Positions 61,721-64,000 of a stretch of DNA of 64,000 nucleotides are shown here, piece after piece; position 1 is the stretch's first letter, and each line of letters starts with the position of its first letter. A program made the position numbers and the translations under genes. The notes beneath the pieces were generated by a model. The model was not told the origin of the DNA. It saw only the letters and a program-made list of their open reading frames with translations, and searched no databases. Source of the DNA: Lentzea aerocolonigenes (GTDB taxonomy: Bacteria > Actinomycetota > Actinomycetes > Mycobacteriales > Pseudonocardiaceae); assembly GCF_000974445.1 (NCBI RefSeq), contig NZ_BBOJ01000001.1:248001-312000 (forward strand). The letters run 5' to 3'.

Positions 61721-62806
61721 TCAGGCCTCGCCGCGGATGAACGCCTCGACGGCCTCGTGGGCCTCGGAGTCCGAGTACTGCACGGGCGGGGACTTCATGA
61801 AGTAGGACGACGCCGAGAGGATCGGGCCGCCGATGCCCCGGTCGAGGGCGATCTTCGCCGCGCGCACCGCGTCGATGATGATGCCCGCCGAGTTCGGGGA
61901 GTCCCAGACCTCCAGCTTGTACTCGAGGTTCAGCGGCACATCGCCGAACGCGCGGCCCTCCAGGCGCACGTAGGCCCACTTGCGGTCGTCGAGCCACGCC
62001 ACGTAGTCCGACGGACCGATGTGGACGTTGCGCTTGCCCATCTCGCGGTCGACCTGGGAGGTGACGGCCTGGGTCTTGGAGACCTTCTTGGACTCCAGTC
62101 GCTCCAGTTCCTTCATGTTCAGGAAGTCCATGTTGCCGCCCACGTTCAGCTGCATGGTGCGGTCGAGCTGGACGCCCCGGTCCTCGAAGAGCTTCGCCAG
62201 CACGCGGTGCGTGATGGTGGCGCCGACCTGGGACTTGATGTCGTCACCGACGATCGGCACGCCGGCCGCGCGGAACTTCTCCGCCCACTCCGGGTCCGAC
62301 GCGATGAAGACCGGCAGGGCGTTGACGAACGCCACACCGGCGTCGATGGCGCACTGGGCGTAGAAGCGGTCGGCCTCTTCGGAACCCACCGGCAGGTACG
62401 ACACGAGCACGTCGACCTCGGCCTCGCGCAGCGCCGCGACGACGTCGACCGGCTCGAAGTCCGACTCCTCGATCGTCTCGCGGTAGAACCGGCCGAGACC
62501 GTCGAAGGTGTGACCACGCTGCACGACGACGCCCAGCGGGGGCACGTCCGCGATCTTGATCGTGTTGTTCTCGCTGGCCACGATCGCTTCGGCCAGGTCG
62601 ACACCGACCTTCTTCGCGTCGACGTCGAACGCTGCGACGAACTCGACATCGCGCACGTGGTAGTCACCGAACTGCACGTGCATCAGGCCGGGCACGCGGG
62701 TGCTCGGGTCGGCGTCACGGTAGTAGTGGACGCCCTGCACCAGCGACGCCGCGCAGTTGCCAACCCCGACGATGGCCACTCGAACGGTGCGGCGGTTTTC
62801 GCCCAT
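61721..62806 (-). CDS. ino1: Inositol-3-phosphate synthase
   Basis: 361 residues from ATG 62806, with AGGAGG 8 nt upstream. NAD-dependent conversion of glucose 6-phosphate to 1L-myo-inositol 1-phosphate, precursor of phosphatidylinositol and mycothiol. NAD site [13 protein letters not shown] (about 13-25), [29 protein letters not shown], and the active-site block [25 protein letters not shown] with conserved Lys residues. Downstream of padR as in mycobacteria (Rv0047c-Rv0046c). Confidence 0.96.
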   Translation of the reverse strand: MGENRRTVRVAIVGVGNCAASLVQGVHYYRDADPSTRVPGLMHVQFGDYHVRDVEFVAAFDVDAKKVGVDLAEAIVASENNTIKIADVPPLGVVVQRGHTFDGLGRFYRETIEESDFEPVDVVAALREAEVDVLVSYLPVGSEEADRFYAQCAIDAGVAFVNALPVFIASDPEWAEKFRAAGVPIVGDDIKSQVGATITHRVLAKLFEDRGVQLDRTMQLNVGGNMDFLNMKELERLESKKVSKTQAVTSQVDREMGKRNVHIGPSDYVAWLDDRKWAYVRLEGRAFGDVPLNLEYKLEVWDSPNSAGIIIDAVRAAKIALDRGIGGPILSASSYFMKSPPVQYSDSEAHEAVEAFIRGEA

Positions 62807-62836
62807 TGCCGAGTCCTCCTTGATCAACGATGAGTA

Positions 62837-63373
62837 CTACTCGTCCTGCTCGGACTGTTCGTGCGCGATGAGCTCGTTGAGCCACCGCACCTCGCGCTCC
62901 GTGCTCTCGAGCCCCTGCCTGTGCAGCTCGCGGGTGTAGCGGTCGATCTGCTCACCCGTCTTCGCGAGCCGCTCGCGGAGTCCCTCCCTGCGTTCCTCGA
63001 CACACCTCCTCCTGCCTTCCAGGATTCGCATCCTGATCTCGGCCGGTGTGCGCGAGAAGAACGCCAGGTGGACTCCGAACGAGTCGTCGTCCCAGGTCTG
63101 CGGCCCCGCGTTGGCCAGGAGGTCGGCGAACCGCTCCTTGCCCTCGGGAGTCAGCTTGTAGACCTTGCGAGCCCGACGTCCCCAAGAAAGAGCCGACTCC
63201 TCCGGCCCCTCCTCCACGATCAGGCCCGCACGTTGGAGTCGCCGCAATGTTGGGTACAGCGATCCGTAGGAGAACGCGCGAAACGCTCCGAGCAGGTCGT
63301 GCAAGCGCTTGCGCAGCTCGTAGCCGTGCATGGGCGCCTCGTGCAGCAGGCCGAGCAGCGCGAACTCGAACAC
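62837..63373 (-). CDS. PadR-family transcriptional regulator
   Basis: 178 residues. Winged helix (FALLGLLHEAPMHGYELRKRL, then SYGSLYPTLRRLQRAGLI) in the first 80 residues and a Vir-type helical dimerisation domain (about 95-170, RMRILEGRRRCVEERREGLRERLA). Ends 31 bp before ino1 and probably forms an operon with it. The palindrome TATCGC-C-GCGATA (63415-63427) 42 bp upstream is the likely auto-operator. The AGGAGGTG ribosome site directly precedes the start. Confidence 0.93.
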   Translation of the reverse strand: MFEFALLGLLHEAPMHGYELRKRLHDLLGAFRAFSYGSLYPTLRRLQRAGLIVEEGPEESALSWGRRARKVYKLTPEGKERFADLLANAGPQTWDDDSFGVHLAFFSRTPAEIRMRILEGRRRCVEERREGLRERLAKTGEQIDRYTRELHRQGLESTEREVRWLNELIAHEQSEQDE

Positions 63374-63414
63374 GAGTCACCTCCTCGCACCTGCACCGAT
63401 AGGTGAGGTGATTA

Positions 63415-63427
63415 TATCGCCGCGATA
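63415..63427. promoter_or_regulatory. PadR operator palindrome
   Basis: TATCGC-C-GCGATA, perfect arms around one central base, in the promoter region of padR-ino1 and upstream of the divergent DUF5318 gene. Confidence 0.6.
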
Positions 63428-63537
63428 CATCGATGGCCCCTTCTCACTGTGGGATGTGGCACACCGTCATATCGCGCCGAACGTTGCTGCCCTGAACGGC
63501 CCATCATCGGAAAGCGGTCGGCACGTACTCTGGTCAC

Positions 63538-63936
63538 GTGTTGACCCAACGGCAGGTGGTGGACTACTCGCTGCAGCGGCGTGCGCTGCTGGCGGAGGTC
63601 TATGCCGGCCGCACGGGCACCATGGAGGTCTGCGACGCGTCCCCGTACCTGCTGCGAGCTGCGAAGTTCCACGGAACGGCGACCGAAGTGCCATGCCCGG
63701 TGTGCCGGAAAGAACCCCTCACGAACGTGTCGTGGGTCTACGGCGACGAGCTCAAGCACGCGACCGGCTCAGCGCGCGCGCCTGAAGAACTGGTGAAGAT
63801 GGCAACCCTCTTCGACGAGTTCACGGTGTACGTCGTTGAAGTTTGTCGCACGTGCAGTTGGAACCACCTGGTGCAGTCATACGTCCTGGGGAAGCGTGGG
63901 CTGGAAAAGCCACGCAGGAGGACTGCGGCGGAATGA
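63538..63936 (+). CDS. DUF5318 family protein
   Basis: 132 residues. GTG 63538 with TACTCT (63526-63531) exactly 6 nt upstream, so leaderless. Starts QRQVVDYSLQRRALLAEVYAG, and has two Cys pairs, CPVC (about 55-58) and CRTC (about 104-107), with VEVCRTCSWNHL, fitting a zinc ribbon. In mycobacteria the family member Rv0049 sits just before the penicillin-binding protein gene ponA1; the same neighbour may lie past the window edge. Function unknown. Confidence 0.88.
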   Translation: MLTQRQVVDYSLQRRALLAEVYAGRTGTMEVCDASPYLLRAAKFHGTATEVPCPVCRKEPLTNVSWVYGDELKHATGSARAPEELVKMATLFDEFTVYVVEVCRTCSWNHLVQSYVLGKRGLEKPRRRTAAE

Positions 63937-64000
63937 CCCACAGGTGACACTGCTCCGAACGAAGTACGACCACCGAACCGCGTGCTGATGCACGCCGGTC

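Noticed and set aside
1..64000. tRNA, rRNA, CRISPR, insertion sequence or prophage
   Set aside because: I found no cloverleaf-like intergenic segment, no regular spacer array, no transposase or integrase motif and no phage structural gene.

Overview
The window reads as chromosomal DNA of a GC-rich, filament-type actinobacterium. I infer the order Pseudonocardiales (Saccharothrix, Lentzea or Amycolatopsis relatives). The reasons are the codon bias toward G or C at third positions, frequent GTG starts, many genes preceded by an actinobacterial -10 box and no leader, and an actinobacterial gene complement. That complement includes Ino1 with PadR, DUF5318, a mycosin-type protease, PhoX phosphatases, septum-formation lipoproteins and IniA/IniC-like dynamins. 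I see no insertion sequence, prophage, CRISPR array, rRNA or tRNA.

Layout. 1-3.2 kb: a secreted carboxylesterase (cut by the window edge), a secreted ChW-repeat protein and a membrane-anchored pentapeptide-like protein. 3.2-6.8 kb (minus): a branched-chain 2-oxoacid dehydrogenase operon (E1 alpha, E1 beta, E2). 7.2-11.4 kb: an M20 peptidase and a large GH63/MGH1-like glucosidase. 11.7-14.1 kb: a polar amino acid ABC transporter. 14.1-19.4 kb: a second large repeat/membrane protein, a GH38-like protein that has lost its catalytic motifs, and a ROK sugar kinase. 19.5-24.5 kb: a likely 5-oxoproline (pyroglutamate) salvage locus. It has pxpA, a divergent GntR regulator, a DUF3311/sodium-solute symporter pair and a secreted pyroglutamyl-peptidase-like protein, with shared candidate operators. 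24.5-25.9 kb: a septum-formation lipoprotein, two small membrane proteins and a phased cluster of DnaA-box-like sequences. 26-28 kb: pckG.

28.1-29.6 kb: an acidic calcium-loop protein, a stand-alone sigma region 4/zinc-finger protein and a small membrane protein. 29.8-33.5 kb: a translationally coupled dynamin / GrpE-like / dynamin operon. 33.6-37 kb: membrane proteins, a YtrA-like regulator and a two-component system. 37.1-37.25 kb: a nested perfect inverted repeat. 37.4-41.9 kb: SDR, FMN/F420 split-barrel proteins, and TetR, HAD, LysR and darcynin genes. 42-44.7 kb: two near-duplicate ABC ATPases and one permease. 44.6-47.2 kb: a mycosin, a hypothetical protein and trmB. 47.2-48.4 kb: a divergent bacterial nitric oxide synthase. 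48.4-50.1 kb: tiny genes and an orphan histidine kinase. 50.2-53.5 kb: an amidohydrolase behind a perfect CRP-type palindrome, an SDR and an MFS transporter. 53.4-58.4 kb: a DUF3455 protein and two tandem PhoX phosphatases with a possible PHO box. 58.4-61.7 kb: MFS, HAD, a membrane protein and an SDR. 61.7-64 kb: ino1, padR and a DUF5318 gene, an order resembling Rv0046c-Rv0049 of mycobacteria.

Most regulatory logic is local. Divergent regulator/target pairs with palindromes between them occur for TetR, LysR, GntR and PadR. Hairpins close most transcription units. About a dozen genes appear to be translated from leaderless mRNAs.
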